This document shows positions 54,150-63,250 of a DNA stretch of 64,000 nucleotides, one piece after another. Each line of letters begins with the position of its first letter. The first letter of the stretch is position 1. Made by a program: the position numbers and the translations under genes. The DNA comes from Dechloromonas denitrificans (lineage in GTDB: Bacteria > Pseudomonadota > Gammaproteobacteria > Burkholderiales > Rhodocyclaceae). The stretch covers positions 4,555,275 through 4,619,274 of the forward strand of contig NZ_CP075185.1 of NCBI RefSeq assembly GCF_020510685.1, in the 5' to 3' direction. The notes beneath the pieces were generated by a model. It worked only from the letters and a program-made list of their open reading frames with translations. It was not told the DNA's origin and did no database searches.

Positions 54150-55174
54150 CAGCAATTCCCCAGCGCGTGCGAGGCCAGTGCCTCGATTTCCAGTAACAGA
54201 TCGTGCCGGCAGATATCCGCCTGCACATATACGATTTCGGCTGTCCCGCCGATCAAGCCGGCCAGCGTTTCGCGAACCAGTGGAAAATCGGCGGCATGGC
54301 GAACGTAAACCCGATAGGACAGCTCGGGCAAGGCGTAAGACGTCGAACGGGCCTGACGATTGGCTTCGCCGAGCACTGCGGCGACATTGGCCAACGCCTC
54401 CCGGCACTGCCCGGCGACATCGCCCGGATGCACCGTCAGGTGGCCGACGATACTCGCCGTACCGGAAATGAACAGGATTTCCTGGCCCGGCGGATAGACC
54501 AGTGCGGCGCGCGAAAACGTCGGGCTGCGCGGGCCGTAGTCGGCCGGGTAGTCGTAGGCACTGACCTGGCGCGGGTTCTCGACGGCGACGGCCGGTTGGT
54601 CGCCGGCCATGAAGGCGATCGACAGCGGCCCGCCGGTCAGGCCGATGGCGCAGGCGGCCGGCACATTGCCGGTGGCGCCGCGCCGGAATTCGAGAAAGGC
54701 ATCCTGGCGGCCGATATTGAACTGGCGATAGCGTTCCAGGCCGTCGGTTTCTCGATTGATCGCAGCGAGGTAGTTCCAGACCCGCCAGAGATGCGGCAAG
54801 TTCTTCGCATCGAGCAGGCGAAAAATGCGCCGGTAGGCTTCCTGACTCGCCGCCTGCAGCGCCGAACAGCCCGGCGTCGCAGTGAAATCGGCCTCGTCGA
54901 GATCGATTACCCCGTAGAGCAACTGGCCAGCCCGACACCAGGCGATGCCTTCGCTGTTGCCGGTAAGCACGGCTTGGCCGGCCAGCCAGGTTTCATGGAT
55001 GACCGGGCCGGTGGCCCCGAGCAAGGGGGCAACAATGCGCTGCACCGGCCACTCGGGCAAGCTGGCGCCGGGTTGATCGCCAAGCATGGCGCCGCCCAGC
55101 ACACGGTCCGTTTCACGTGAAACGAGGTCGGCAAGCCGGGCGGAGAAAACCTGAGAAATCAATGGCAAATTCAC
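54149..55174 (-). CDS. Chorismatase (XanB2/FkbO/Hyg5-like)
   Basis: The 341-residue protein matches chorismatases, which split chorismate to a hydroxybenzoate (3-HBA and/or 4-HBA) and pyruvate. Seen here: RVWNYLAAINRE, ERYRQFNIGRQDAF, GNVPAACAIG, ARSTSYALPELSYRVYVR and EIVYVQADICRHDLLLEIEA. In Xanthomonas XanB2 provides the aryl starter for xanthomonadin. The product ratio (3-HBA or 4-HBA) cannot be read from the sequence. It overlaps the halogenase-like gene by one base. A perfect parS palindrome lies in its 5' end. Confidence 0.9.
   Translation of the reverse strand: MNLPLISQVFSARLADLVSRETDRVLGGAMLGDQPGASLPEWPVQRIVAPLLGATGPVIHETWLAGQAVLTGNSEGIAWCRAGQLLYGVIDLDEADFTATPGCSALQAASQEAYRRIFRLLDAKNLPHLWRVWNYLAAINRETDGLERYRQFNIGRQDAFLEFRRGATGNVPAACAIGLTGGPLSIAFMAGDQPAVAVENPRQVSAYDYPADYGPRSPTFSRAALVYPPGQEILFISGTASIVGHLTVHPGDVAGQCREALANVAAVLGEANRQARSTSYALPELSYRVYVRHAADFPLVRETLAGLIGGTAEIVYVQADICRHDLLLEIEALASHALGNC
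55110..55123. other. parS-type palindrome (perfect)
   Basis: GTTTCACGTGAAAC is a perfect copy of the ParB site core. It lies near the start of the chorismatase gene. It is about 9 kb left of the origin-side DNA, within the origin-proximal zone where parS sites usually cluster. Confidence 0.75.
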
Positions 55175-56511
55175 TAAGCGTTATAGACGGGCGGAACTTC
55201 GACCGGACGAATATTGAAGTGGCGACGTTTCCAGCCCATGAAAGCGCGCTTTGGCTGAATGATATTGGCGATGTAATAAAGCAGTTTGAACATCCAGATC
55301 GAACGCCAGATCGGCGTCTTGCCGAAAATATCGCCGGCCAGCACCGACAGCAGGGCTTCCTTGACGCGGAAGATGTTCTTCGGAAACATGAAGAAGTCGC
55401 GCATGATCGGATTGGTCACCCGATAGATGAACCAGGAAAATTCCTTCGGGCCGTGCTTCATCAACGCATCGAAACGCTTCAGCGCAGCGGCCGCCTGGGC
55501 CGGCTTGCTCAGGCAAGTATCGATGGCCTCGGCGCCGAGTACGCCGCTGTTCATAGCGAGCAGCACGCCGGAAGAAAATACCGGATCGATGAAGGCATAG
55601 GCATCGCCGAGCAGCAGATAGTTCTGACCGTGGTTGCGCTCGGAGACATAGGAGAAATTGCCGGTCGCCTCGACCTTGTTGACCAGTTTGGCGTCCTTCA
55701 AACGCTCGGCCAGGGCCGGACACATGGCAATGCCGTCGATCAGGAACTGCTCGATGTTCCGCTCGCCAATGGTCTTCATGTAATACGGCCAAGTCACCAT
55801 GCCGATGCTGGTGACATCGTCCATCATCGGGATGAACCAGAACCAGCCGTGTTCAAACCAGAAAATGGTGATGTTGCCGGCGGCCTGCCCGTCGTGACGC
55901 TTGGCTCCGGAGAAATGGCCGTAAATCGCCGAACTGTTGTGTTTCGGGTTGCGGTGCTTGATCTGGAAGCGGTTGGCGAGAAAAGTGTCACGCCCGGAAG
56001 CATCGACGACGAAGCGGGCCTGCCACGCAAACTCGCGACCATCGTCGTGTTGCGCCTTGATCACCGCGCCGCTGTTATCAGGCAGAAAATCGACCGTCTT
56101 CGCCTTGCAGCATTCATGTACCTCAACGCCCTTCTTCTCGGCATTGCGCAGCAGGATGGTATCGAATTCGGCGCGCTTGACCTGATAGGCATAGGGCATC
56201 GTCTTGTCCCAGGCATCCGCAAAATGGAAGCACTGCGCCATCTCATGGTGCGGCGAAACGAACTCGGCGCCCCATTTTTCCATGCCGATCGCCTTGATTT
56301 CTTCAGCCACCCCCATCCGCTCGAAGAGCGGCAGGTTGGCCGGCAACAAGGATTCGCCGATATGAAAACGCGGGTGCCGGGCCTTTTCCAGCAGCACGAC
56401 GCGATAACCCTTGGCCGCCAGCAACGGCGCTATGGTCGTTCCGGCCGGGCCGCCGCCGATTACCAGAACATCACATTCCCGACGTTCGATTTCCTTCGCT
56501 TGCTGTTCCAT
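55174..56511 (-). CDS. Flavin-dependent halogenase-like enzyme
   Basis: The 445-residue FAD enzyme has the dinucleotide motif GGGPAG at 19-24 and GESLLP at 52-57. K79 sits in MEKWGAEF at the position of the catalytic lysine of halogenases. The halogenase motif GWxWxIP is exact (G222-W223-F-W225-F-I227-P228). The FxxPxxSxG motif also matches (F307, P310, S313, G315). It is therefore a good halogenase candidate, possibly acting on the phenol or aryl head. A plain monooxygenase cannot be excluded. Confidence 0.82.
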   Translation of the reverse strand: MEQQAKEIERRECDVLVIGGGPAGTTIAPLLAAKGYRVVLLEKARHPRFHIGESLLPANLPLFERMGVAEEIKAIGMEKWGAEFVSPHHEMAQCFHFADAWDKTMPYAYQVKRAEFDTILLRNAEKKGVEVHECCKAKTVDFLPDNSGAVIKAQHDDGREFAWQARFVVDASGRDTFLANRFQIKHRNPKHNSSAIYGHFSGAKRHDGQAAGNITIFWFEHGWFWFIPMMDDVTSIGMVTWPYYMKTIGERNIEQFLIDGIAMCPALAERLKDAKLVNKVEATGNFSYVSERNHGQNYLLLGDAYAFIDPVFSSGVLLAMNSGVLGAEAIDTCLSKPAQAAAALKRFDALMKHGPKEFSWFIYRVTNPIMRDFFMFPKNIFRVKEALLSVLAGDIFGKTPIWRSIWMFKLLYYIANIIQPKRAFMGWKRRHFNIRPVEVPPVYNA

Positions 56512-56549
56512 TGGTTCAAGCCTGTCAATTTCTCTGTGGCGGCGAAGAA

Positions 56550-57185
56550 TTATTTGCCTTTATAGGTCATGTAGCCAACCGTTTCCGAATGGCCGTCGAT
56601 CTTGCTTACCTTGTTGCCTGACCAATACACGTAATAGGGGCCGAAACTCGACCACCAGTAACGCCAATATGGCCCGTCCAGCTTCGGGTTTTCATTGGTC
56701 TGCGGATGACCGACCGCCATGATCACCTGTTCCTTGCTCATCCCCTTCATCAACTGCCCCTTGGCGATGGCGTTGCGAACCGCCGGCGCAAACTTGGCAA
56801 TCTTCAGCTTCGGGTCTTCCTGCACGACCACCTTGTTCACCCACTGCTCGGTGCTTTCCTCGGCCCGGCCATAGTCATGGCCCAGGCGCATCGCCTTGCC
56901 ATTGACCTCGATATAGGCACGATATCCGTCGATCTTCTTGACGCTGATCGGCGTACCCACCGGAATGAACGCCAACTGGGCGAGATTTGAATCACTAATC
57001 CAGTCGCCTTCGTAATGCAGGTTACAGCAGGCATAACCGCTACGGACGACGGATTCGTTTTTGGCCGGGGCAAGCGGTTTGCTGTCTTCCGGCTTGCTGC
57101 CGGAACCCCCGCAGGCGGTCAGCGAAGCAAGCAGCGCGACTGCAGTCAACAACCGAAATTGGCCAAAAATGCGGTATTTTTTCAT
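56550..57185 (-). CDS. Lipoprotein with BamE/SmpA-like C-terminal part
   Basis: The 211-residue protein has a lipoprotein signal (LLTAVALLASLTAC) and a Ser/Gly/Pro linker. A first domain follows with two Cys (GYACCNLHYEG). The end resembles BamE/SmpA (GMSKEQVIMAVGHPQTN). It lies 23 bases after the radical SAM gene and 38 bases before the halogenase-like gene. ATG 57185 is chosen because upstream residues do not make a signal peptide. Function is unknown. Confidence 0.75.
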   Translation of the reverse strand: MKKYRIFGQFRLLTAVALLASLTACGGSGSKPEDSKPLAPAKNESVVRSGYACCNLHYEGDWISDSNLAQLAFIPVGTPISVKKIDGYRAYIEVNGKAMRLGHDYGRAEESTEQWVNKVVVQEDPKLKIAKFAPAVRNAIAKGQLMKGMSKEQVIMAVGHPQTNENPKLDGPYWRYWWSSFGPYYVYWSGNKVSKIDGHSETVGYMTYKGK

Positions 57186-57208
57186 GGTCAACCTCCCCCG
57201 GGCGGCGA

Positions 57209-58855
57209 TTATACCGCTGCTTGCAAGCTCGACGGCGTACAACAGGCGGTCGATTCTTCCATCACCTGCAGCACGGTTTTCATTGCCTCGCGCCGTGAAA
57301 TTTTGATCGGCGACATTGAGACGATGTTATCGACCTGCAATTCCGGGCTGAGGAAAGGCTTGATGCCGATCGGCTGACGGGGATGCAGTGCAAATTCGCG
57401 CTTGGCCTTTTCGAGCTGCTCCTTGTTGGCACTGAAGTAGCGCGCGGCGGCAATGGTCTCCGGCAGGTGCTTGAGTACGTGCCACAAGCTCCAGCGATGG
57501 GCCCACAAGCGCTTGGCGAAGCGGTGGCGATAGCCCTTGCTGTCGTAGAAGCGTTTGACGTGCCAGTTGTACAGCGCGTCCATTTCCTCGCGCGATGAAA
57601 AACCATGCGGCAGGAAAACGAAATTCAGACAGTTCATCAGGCGCCAATCCTCGATGAAATCGCCGGATTCGCCGCTGACGCACTCGTCCCAGATCGGCGC
57701 GCCGTGCAGCGGACTGAACTTGGTCATGTTCATCTCGTCGAGTTCCAGCGACAGGATGAAATCGCTGGTCGTCCTGACGGTTTCCGGCGTCTCGCCGGGC
57801 ATCCCGAAAATGAACAGGCCCTTGGCGCGCATCCCGGCCGCGTGGATCTGCCGCACCGTGTCGCGCACGGCGTCGAGCGTGACGCCGGCCTTGTGGCGTT
57901 CCATCATTGCCGGATCGGCCGATTCGACGCCCATCGAAACCATCAGCACACCCGCCTGCTTGAGCTTGGCGAGCATTTCGTCCGAGGTATGGCCGGTGCG
58001 GATGGCGCAATTCCACTGGATGCCGAGCGGCTTTTCGATCAGCAACTCGCACAAGTCCATGACGCGCTGCTTCTTGGCGGTGAACAGGTCGTCGTACATG
58101 TTGATGTGATAGACCCCGAAGTTATCGCGCAGGTACTTCATGTGGTCGTAGGTGTATTGCGCCGAATTGGTCTTGTACAGCCGCTCGAACACCGTCCGGT
58201 CGCAGAACGAACAGGTGTAGGGGCAGCCGCGCGAAGTGATCATCGTCGCCCCGTAGCGCTTTTCGTAGGCAAACAGCGGCAGATGGTAGGCGTGCGGGAA
58301 GCCGGCCAGTTTTTCGTAGGCGGGAAAGGGCAGTTCGTCGAGATCGAGGATGCGGTCGCGGCGCGGATTGACGCGGATCTTGCCTGCCTCGTCGCGATAG
58401 ATCAGATTGCCGATCTCTTTCAGCGGTTTACCGTCAGCCAGTTCCAGCATCGCGCCTTCGCCTTCGCCGATGACCAGATAGTCGATTTCCGGAAAGTGTT
58501 CGAGGATCGGCGCGCCCAGCGAGGAAACATGAACATTGCCGAAAACAATCTTGATTTCCGGCCGGCGCTCGCGGATATAGGCGGCGATTTCGAAGGCATC
58601 CATGAAACCAGAAGTGGTCGCCGAAAAACCGACCATTTCGGGATCGCTGGCCAGCACGATCTCGGCATTCTCGGCGATGCCGGGTGGCGAATAAGGACCG
58701 AGGCAATCGTGTAGGGCGACGTTGTGGCCGAATTTTTCCAGCCAGGAAGCCAGTTGCATGATGCCGATTGGCGGCATGCGGTTAGCCAGTACCGAAAAAT
58801 CCGGTTGCCCCGGAACAAAATTGAAGCCAGCGGGGTGTACGAGCGTGATGCGCAT
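57209..58855 (-). CDS. B12-binding radical SAM enzyme
   Basis: The 548-residue protein has an N-terminal cobalamin-binding fold (about 1-150; no canonical DxHxxG, but an FGNVHVS region). A radical SAM domain follows with the CxxxCxxC cluster C211, C215, C218 in GCPYTCSFCDR. B12 radical SAM enzymes often methylate unactivated carbons. It is likely the first gene of the minus-strand pigment tailoring operon. Substrate is unknown; one could be the polyene or its lipid. Confidence 0.88.
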   Translation of the reverse strand: MRITLVHPAGFNFVPGQPDFSVLANRMPPIGIMQLASWLEKFGHNVALHDCLGPYSPPGIAENAEIVLASDPEMVGFSATTSGFMDAFEIAAYIRERRPEIKIVFGNVHVSSLGAPILEHFPEIDYLVIGEGEGAMLELADGKPLKEIGNLIYRDEAGKIRVNPRRDRILDLDELPFPAYEKLAGFPHAYHLPLFAYEKRYGATMITSRGCPYTCSFCDRTVFERLYKTNSAQYTYDHMKYLRDNFGVYHINMYDDLFTAKKQRVMDLCELLIEKPLGIQWNCAIRTGHTSDEMLAKLKQAGVLMVSMGVESADPAMMERHKAGVTLDAVRDTVRQIHAAGMRAKGLFIFGMPGETPETVRTTSDFILSLELDEMNMTKFSPLHGAPIWDECVSGESGDFIEDWRLMNCLNFVFLPHGFSSREEMDALYNWHVKRFYDSKGYRHRFAKRLWAHRWSLWHVLKHLPETIAAARYFSANKEQLEKAKREFALHPRQPIGIKPFLSPELQVDNIVSMSPIKISRREAMKTVLQVMEESTACCTPSSLQAAV

Positions 58856-58882
58856 GAACTTTTCCTCTGTCGAAGTGGCCGG

Positions 58883-58888
58883 ATTTTA
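58883..58888 (-). promoter_or_regulatory. -10-like element upstream of the radical SAM gene
   Basis: On the minus strand TAAAAT (58883-58888) lies 27 bases before the start at 58855 in a 71-base gap. This suggests the tailoring operon begins here and does not depend on the TSUP gene. Confidence 0.4.
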
Positions 58889-58926
58889 TTTGAAAACACC
58901 AGCCACCATCAGTTCCGGGAAAAGTA

Positions 58927-59706
58927 TTACAAAAGCCTATAGGTATCCCAGGCAAATTTGACGATCAGAATGCCAACCATCGCCAGAAAGACCTTGCGCA
59001 CAAAACCACTGCCATGCCGCAAGGCCAGCCAGGTTCCGGCCACCGAGCCGCTGACATTGGCGAGCGCCATCAACAGCGCCAGCAAAGGCAGGACAAAGCC
59101 GTTCGGAACAAAATAGGCGAGGGCCGCCAGATTGGTGGCGACATTGACCACCTTGGCGCCAGCCGAGGCGTGCAGGAAGTCGAAACCAAAGAAGCGGACG
59201 AACAGGAAGATAAGAAAACTGCCGGTCCCCGGTCCGAAAAAGCCGTCATAGAAACCGATCACGCCACCCAGCAACACCGCATAGACAAGTTCGCGATGGC
59301 CGGCATGCGTCAGTCGGTGAACCTGCCCGAAATCCTTGTTTTTCAGCGTGTATACCGCCGCAATCACCAACAGCAGCAGGATCAGCGGACGCACCGCATC
59401 TTTCGGCAACCAGGCGACCGCCGCCGCACCCAGGTAGGAAAAGGCAAAAGCGGCGAGCGCTGCCGGCAGGATGGTCCGCCATGGCATCTTTACCTGCCGG
59501 GCGTAGCGCCAGGTGGCATTGGCGGTACCGACGACGCTGGCGCATTTATTGGTACCAAACAGCGTTGCCGCGGATTCGCCGGGATAGATGGCAAACAGTG
59601 CCGGGATCTGGATCAGGCCACCACCACCCACTACCGCATCGATGCTGCCGGCCATGAAAGCCGCAAAAATTAGCACCAGCAGTTCCGGTGTGAAGATTTC
59701 CATCAA
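58927..59706 (-). CDS. TSUP-family (TauE/SafE) membrane permease, 259 aa
   Basis: The protein has about eight hydrophobic segments and TSUP signatures: FAAFMAGSIDAVVGGGGLIQIPAL near the N-terminus in two short parts, and GFYDGFFGPGTGSFL in the middle. TSUP proteins export sulfite, sulfoacetate or related anions; the real substrate here is unknown. The start is ATG 59706, with a second ATG 3 bases later. Confidence 0.88.
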   Translation of the reverse strand: MMEIFTPELLVLIFAAFMAGSIDAVVGGGGLIQIPALFAIYPGESAATLFGTNKCASVVGTANATWRYARQVKMPWRTILPAALAAFAFSYLGAAAVAWLPKDAVRPLILLLLVIAAVYTLKNKDFGQVHRLTHAGHRELVYAVLLGGVIGFYDGFFGPGTGSFLIFLFVRFFGFDFLHASAGAKVVNVATNLAALAYFVPNGFVLPLLALLMALANVSGSVAGTWLALRHGSGFVRKVFLAMVGILIVKFAWDTYRLL

Positions 59707-60008
59707 GGTTTTCTGGCGGCGATCAGCCGCAAGTTCTTGCTTGTTTGTTTTTCAATAAGAATCATATATAAAACGACTATAAGGAATAACTCAGCAATAG
59801 TTCTGTGGATAAGTAAAAAAATAACTTTTTATACAATCTGTTACGCTGAAAATTTGGTCTTCAAAAGCCTCTGAATGACTTGTGGATGAAAAGGGGATCG
59901 TTTTTCAGGAAAGCTTGAACACTCGTTTGATCCACAAACGGCCGACAGTTTATCCACAGCCTTATCACCAACGATTCTCGGGTGCCTATTCGGGGCCTGC
60001 CAAGCGCG
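59707..60008. other. AT-rich gap with DnaA boxes, origin-like region
   Basis: This 302-base gap has no gene. It contains perfect DnaA boxes TGTGGATAA (59804-59812, minus) and TTATCCACA (59950-59958). It also has one-mismatch boxes TGTGGATGA (59881-59889) and TGATCCACA (59928-59936), and a looser TTATCACCA (59962-59970). An AT-rich stretch (about 59750-59860) lies next to them and could serve for DNA opening. The gap lies after mnmE, at one end of the rpmH-to-mnmE gene block. Confidence 0.6.
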
Positions 60009-61355
60009 TTATTTGCCGATGCAGAAGCGGCTGAAGATGACGCCGAGCAGATCGTCGGCACTGAATTCGCCGGTGATCAGGCCAAGCGCCTGTTGGGCCA
60101 GGCGGAGTTCCTCGGCGAACAGTTCAAGAGCCGGGAGGGCGCTTTCGACAACCTGGCGCGCCGCGGCAATGTGTTGCTGGGCATCGGCCAATGCGCGCAG
60201 ATGGCGTTCGCGGGCGATGAAGACATCTTCCGTCTGATGCCAGCCGGCGATCCGCAACAACTCTTGGCGCAGCAGCTCGATACCCTCTCCGGAGCGGGCG
60301 GACAGTGAGATGGCCGTGCTGTCGGGTTCGACATGCCGTTCGGCTGGCGTACCGGCGAGGTCGATCTTGTTATAGACCGTAATGCGTTTGAGCTGGGCTG
60401 GCAGCCGGTCGAGGATCTCGCGGTCGGCTTCGCCGGTTCCGCTGCGCGCATCGACCAGCAGCAGTACGACGTCGGCCCGTTCGATTTCCCGCCAGGTGCG
60501 TTCGATACCGATTTTTTCGACTTCGTCATCGGTTTCGCGCAGGCCGGCGGTATCGATGATGTGCAGTGGAATTCCCTCGATCTGGATGGTCGACCGCAAG
60601 GCATCGCGCGTCGTCCCGGCAATCGCCGTGACGATGGCCAGATCGTCGCCGGCCAGCCGGTTGAGCAGCGAGGACTTGCCGACGTTCGGCTGGCCCGCCA
60701 GCACGACGTGCAGGCCCGATTGCAGCAGCTTGCCCTGGCCGGCCCGGTCGAAGGTCTCAGCCAGCTTGCGCTGGAGGTTTTCGAGGCGGCCGAAGGCATT
60801 GGCGGCCTTCAGGAAATCGATGTCTTCTTCGGGAAAATCGAGCGTCGCTTCGACCAGCATGCGCAGGTTGATCAATTCGTCGGTCAGGCTGTGGATTGCC
60901 TTGGAGAATTCACCCTGCAGCGAACGGATGGCCGAGCGCGCGGCGCTCGCTGTCGAAGCATCGATCAGGTCGGCGACCGCTTCGGCCTGGGCCAGATCGA
61001 GCTTGCCGTTGAGGAAGGCGCGCCGGCTGAACTCGCCGGGTTCCGCCAGGCGGGCGCCAAGGTCGAGACAGCGGGCGAGCAGCATCTGCATGACCACCGG
61101 GCCGCCATGTCCCTGCAGTTCGAGGACATCCTCGCCGGTGAATGAATGGGGATCGGGAAAGTAAAGCAGCAGGCCACTGTCGATGGTCTGGCCATCGGCC
61201 GACTTGAAATCGGCCAGCGTGGCGTAACGCGGCTTGGGTGTCTTGCCGGTCAGTGCATAAGCAAAGGGCAGCAAATTGCTGCCCGAGATGCGGATGACGC
61301 CGACACCGCCACGGCCGGGGGCCGTAGCGATGGCGGCAATGGTGCCGGAGGTCAC
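60009..61355 (-). CDS. mnmE: tRNA-modification GTPase MnmE
   Basis: MnmE works with MnmG to add carboxymethylaminomethyl to wobble uridine. The 448-residue protein has the N-terminal folate-binding domain ([12 protein letters not shown]), the GTPase domain with [20 protein letters not shown] and the switch motifs, and the C-terminal FCIGK. The start is GTG at 61355. It follows yidC by 3 bases. Confidence 0.96.
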   Translation of the reverse strand: MTSGTIAAIATAPGRGGVGVIRISGSNLLPFAYALTGKTPKPRYATLADFKSADGQTIDSGLLLYFPDPHSFTGEDVLELQGHGGPVVMQMLLARCLDLGARLAEPGEFSRRAFLNGKLDLAQAEAVADLIDASTASAARSAIRSLQGEFSKAIHSLTDELINLRMLVEATLDFPEEDIDFLKAANAFGRLENLQRKLAETFDRAGQGKLLQSGLHVVLAGQPNVGKSSLLNRLAGDDLAIVTAIAGTTRDALRSTIQIEGIPLHIIDTAGLRETDDEVEKIGIERTWREIERADVVLLLVDARSGTGEADREILDRLPAQLKRITVYNKIDLAGTPAERHVEPDSTAISLSARSGEGIELLRQELLRIAGWHQTEDVFIARERHLRALADAQQHIAAARQVVESALPALELFAEELRLAQQALGLITGEFSADDLLGVIFSRFCIGK

Positions 61356-61358
61356 ACC

Positions 61359-63008
61359 TTAAGCCTTGGCATCGTTGGCAGCCTTGCCGCCTTTTTCGAT
61401 CATCCGGGTGATCTGCCATTGCTGGGCAATCGACAGCACGTTGTTGACCACCCAGTACAGCACCAGACCGGCCGGGAACCAGAAGAACATGAAGCCGAAG
61501 ATCAGCGGCATGGCCATCATCACCTTGGCTTGGATCGGGTCCGGCGGCGTCGGGTTGAGTTTGGTCTGGACGAACATCGAGGCCATCATGATCACCGGCA
61601 GGATGTAGTACGGGTCGGCCGAAGCGAGATCCTTGATCCACAGGATCCACGGCGCATCGCGCATTTCAACGGCGCCGAGAAGCACCCAGTAGAGCGAAAT
61701 GAAGACCGGGATCTGGATCACAATCGGCAGGCAGCCGCCGAGCGGATTGACCTTCTCGGTCTGGTACATCTTCATCATTTCCTGATTCAGCCGCTGCTTG
61801 TCGTCGCCGAAACGTTCCTTCAGCTGGGTCAGGCGCGGCGTCAGGATGCGCATCTTGGCCATCGACTTGTAGGAAGCGGCGGAGAGCGGGAAGAAAATGG
61901 CCTTGATGATGATGGTCAATACGACGATCGCCCAGCCCCAGTTGCCGACCAGACTGTGAATCGCCTGCAAGGCCCAGAAGATCGGCGCGGCAACCACGGT
62001 CAGCCAGCCGTAATCGACTACCAATTCGAGACCCGGAGCGATCTGCTTCAAAGCTGCCTGTTCCTGCGGACCGGCGAAGAAGCTGACGGCCGCGTCACCC
62101 TTGGCGCCGGGGGCAATTTCGCCAACCGGAACAATCAGACCGGCCTGGAAAGCATTGGTCCCTTCCGCCTTGCGCATGTAGAACTCGCGCTGGGTCTTGT
62201 CCTGTGGAACCAGGGCCGTGACGAAATAATGCTGAACCATGGCCAGCCAGCCATTGTCGGCCGTCTTGGCAAACTTGGCCTTGTCCTTGGCGATGTCTTC
62301 GTAGCTGACCTTCTGATATTTGTCGGCGTCGGTATAAACCGCCGGGCCGGTAAAGGTCGAAACCATCTTGGTCTCGCCTTCCGGGGCCACATCATCACGC
62401 TGCAACTGGAAATAGGCGTGCGCGGCGACCGGCTTGTCGCTGCCGTTGGCAATTTCCCAGGCGACATCGATCAGATAGGACCCCCGCTTGAAAGTCAGGA
62501 TCTTGGTCGCCTTGACGCCATTCTGACCGACCGCTTCGAGACGCACCTTGAGTTCGTTGGCGCCTTCGGCCAGCTCGCTCGGACCGTCGACACGCTTGAA
62601 AGTCGAACGGTGCGTCGGCAAGCCTTCGCCGATCAGGCCGCTCTGCGCGAAATATTGATGCTTGGCGTCGAGCAGGACAAAAGTCTTGTCCTTGTTGTCG
62701 TGTTCCTTGTACTTGAGCAGTTCAAGGCGAACCAGATCGCCGCCTTGGGCAGAGATCGTGGCCTTGACCAGATCCGTGCTGATCGAGAACGTTTCGGCTG
62801 AAGGCACGGTCGCCGTCGCCGGCACAACCGAAGCGGCAGCTCCGGGGGCTTGCAGATTAGCCGTTGGCTTGGGCGCACCGGTGCCGGCCACATTCGCCGT
62901 CACGGCTTCCGTTACGGGCTTGGGCTGGTTGTACTTCTGCCAGTTTTCCCACAGCATGAAGCTGGAGAAGGTGAAGATCAAAACCAGAATCAGGCGACGA
63001 GTGTCCAT
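61359..63008 (-). CDS. yidC: Membrane protein insertase YidC
   Basis: YidC inserts proteins into the inner membrane. The 549-residue protein has the N-terminal signal-anchor (LILVLIFTFSSFMLW), a large periplasmic domain (about 45-340) and the five-helix C-terminal core with GWAIVVLTIIIKAIFFPL and KMYQTEKVNPLGGCLP. It is part of the rpmH-rnpA-yidD-yidC-mnmE operon. Confidence 0.97.
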   Translation of the reverse strand: MDTRRLILVLIFTFSSFMLWENWQKYNQPKPVTEAVTANVAGTGAPKPTANLQAPGAAASVVPATATVPSAETFSISTDLVKATISAQGGDLVRLELLKYKEHDNKDKTFVLLDAKHQYFAQSGLIGEGLPTHRSTFKRVDGPSELAEGANELKVRLEAVGQNGVKATKILTFKRGSYLIDVAWEIANGSDKPVAAHAYFQLQRDDVAPEGETKMVSTFTGPAVYTDADKYQKVSYEDIAKDKAKFAKTADNGWLAMVQHYFVTALVPQDKTQREFYMRKAEGTNAFQAGLIVPVGEIAPGAKGDAAVSFFAGPQEQAALKQIAPGLELVVDYGWLTVVAAPIFWALQAIHSLVGNWGWAIVVLTIIIKAIFFPLSAASYKSMAKMRILTPRLTQLKERFGDDKQRLNQEMMKMYQTEKVNPLGGCLPIVIQIPVFISLYWVLLGAVEMRDAPWILWIKDLASADPYYILPVIMMASMFVQTKLNPTPPDPIQAKVMMAMPLIFGFMFFWFPAGLVLYWVVNNVLSIAQQWQITRMIEKGGKAANDAKA

Positions 63009-63037
63009 GTACGGCCTACCAAATAAACATGCTCAAA

Positions 63038-63250
63038 TCAGGGTACTGGATCGTACCCGCCGGGATGCCATGGGTGACAGCGGCAGACGCGCTTGGCGCC
63101 CAACCAGCCACCCTTGATGGCACCGTGTTTTTGTACAGCTTCCACCGCGTATTCCGAACAACTCGGAAAATAACGACAGCGTCGCCCCAACCAGGGACTG
63201 ATCGCATATTGATAGACGCGAAGCAGTCCGATCAACAGGCGTTTCATCAT
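63038..63250 (-). CDS. yidD: Membrane protein insertion efficiency factor YidD
   Basis: YidD is a small membrane-associated protein needed for efficient YidC-dependent insertion. The 70-residue protein has the family signature [20 protein letters not shown] and [15 protein letters not shown]. Its start overlaps the rnpA stop by 4 bases. Confidence 0.95.
   Translation of the reverse strand: MMKRLLIGLLRVYQYAISPWLGRRCRYFPSCSEYAVEAVQKHGAIKGGWLGAKRVCRCHPWHPGGYDPVP

Noticed and set aside
53301..54938. 545-residue reading of the MipA frame
   Set aside because: The first about 260 residues overlap the chorismatase in another frame and lack any domain, while a proper signal peptide starts at 54149.
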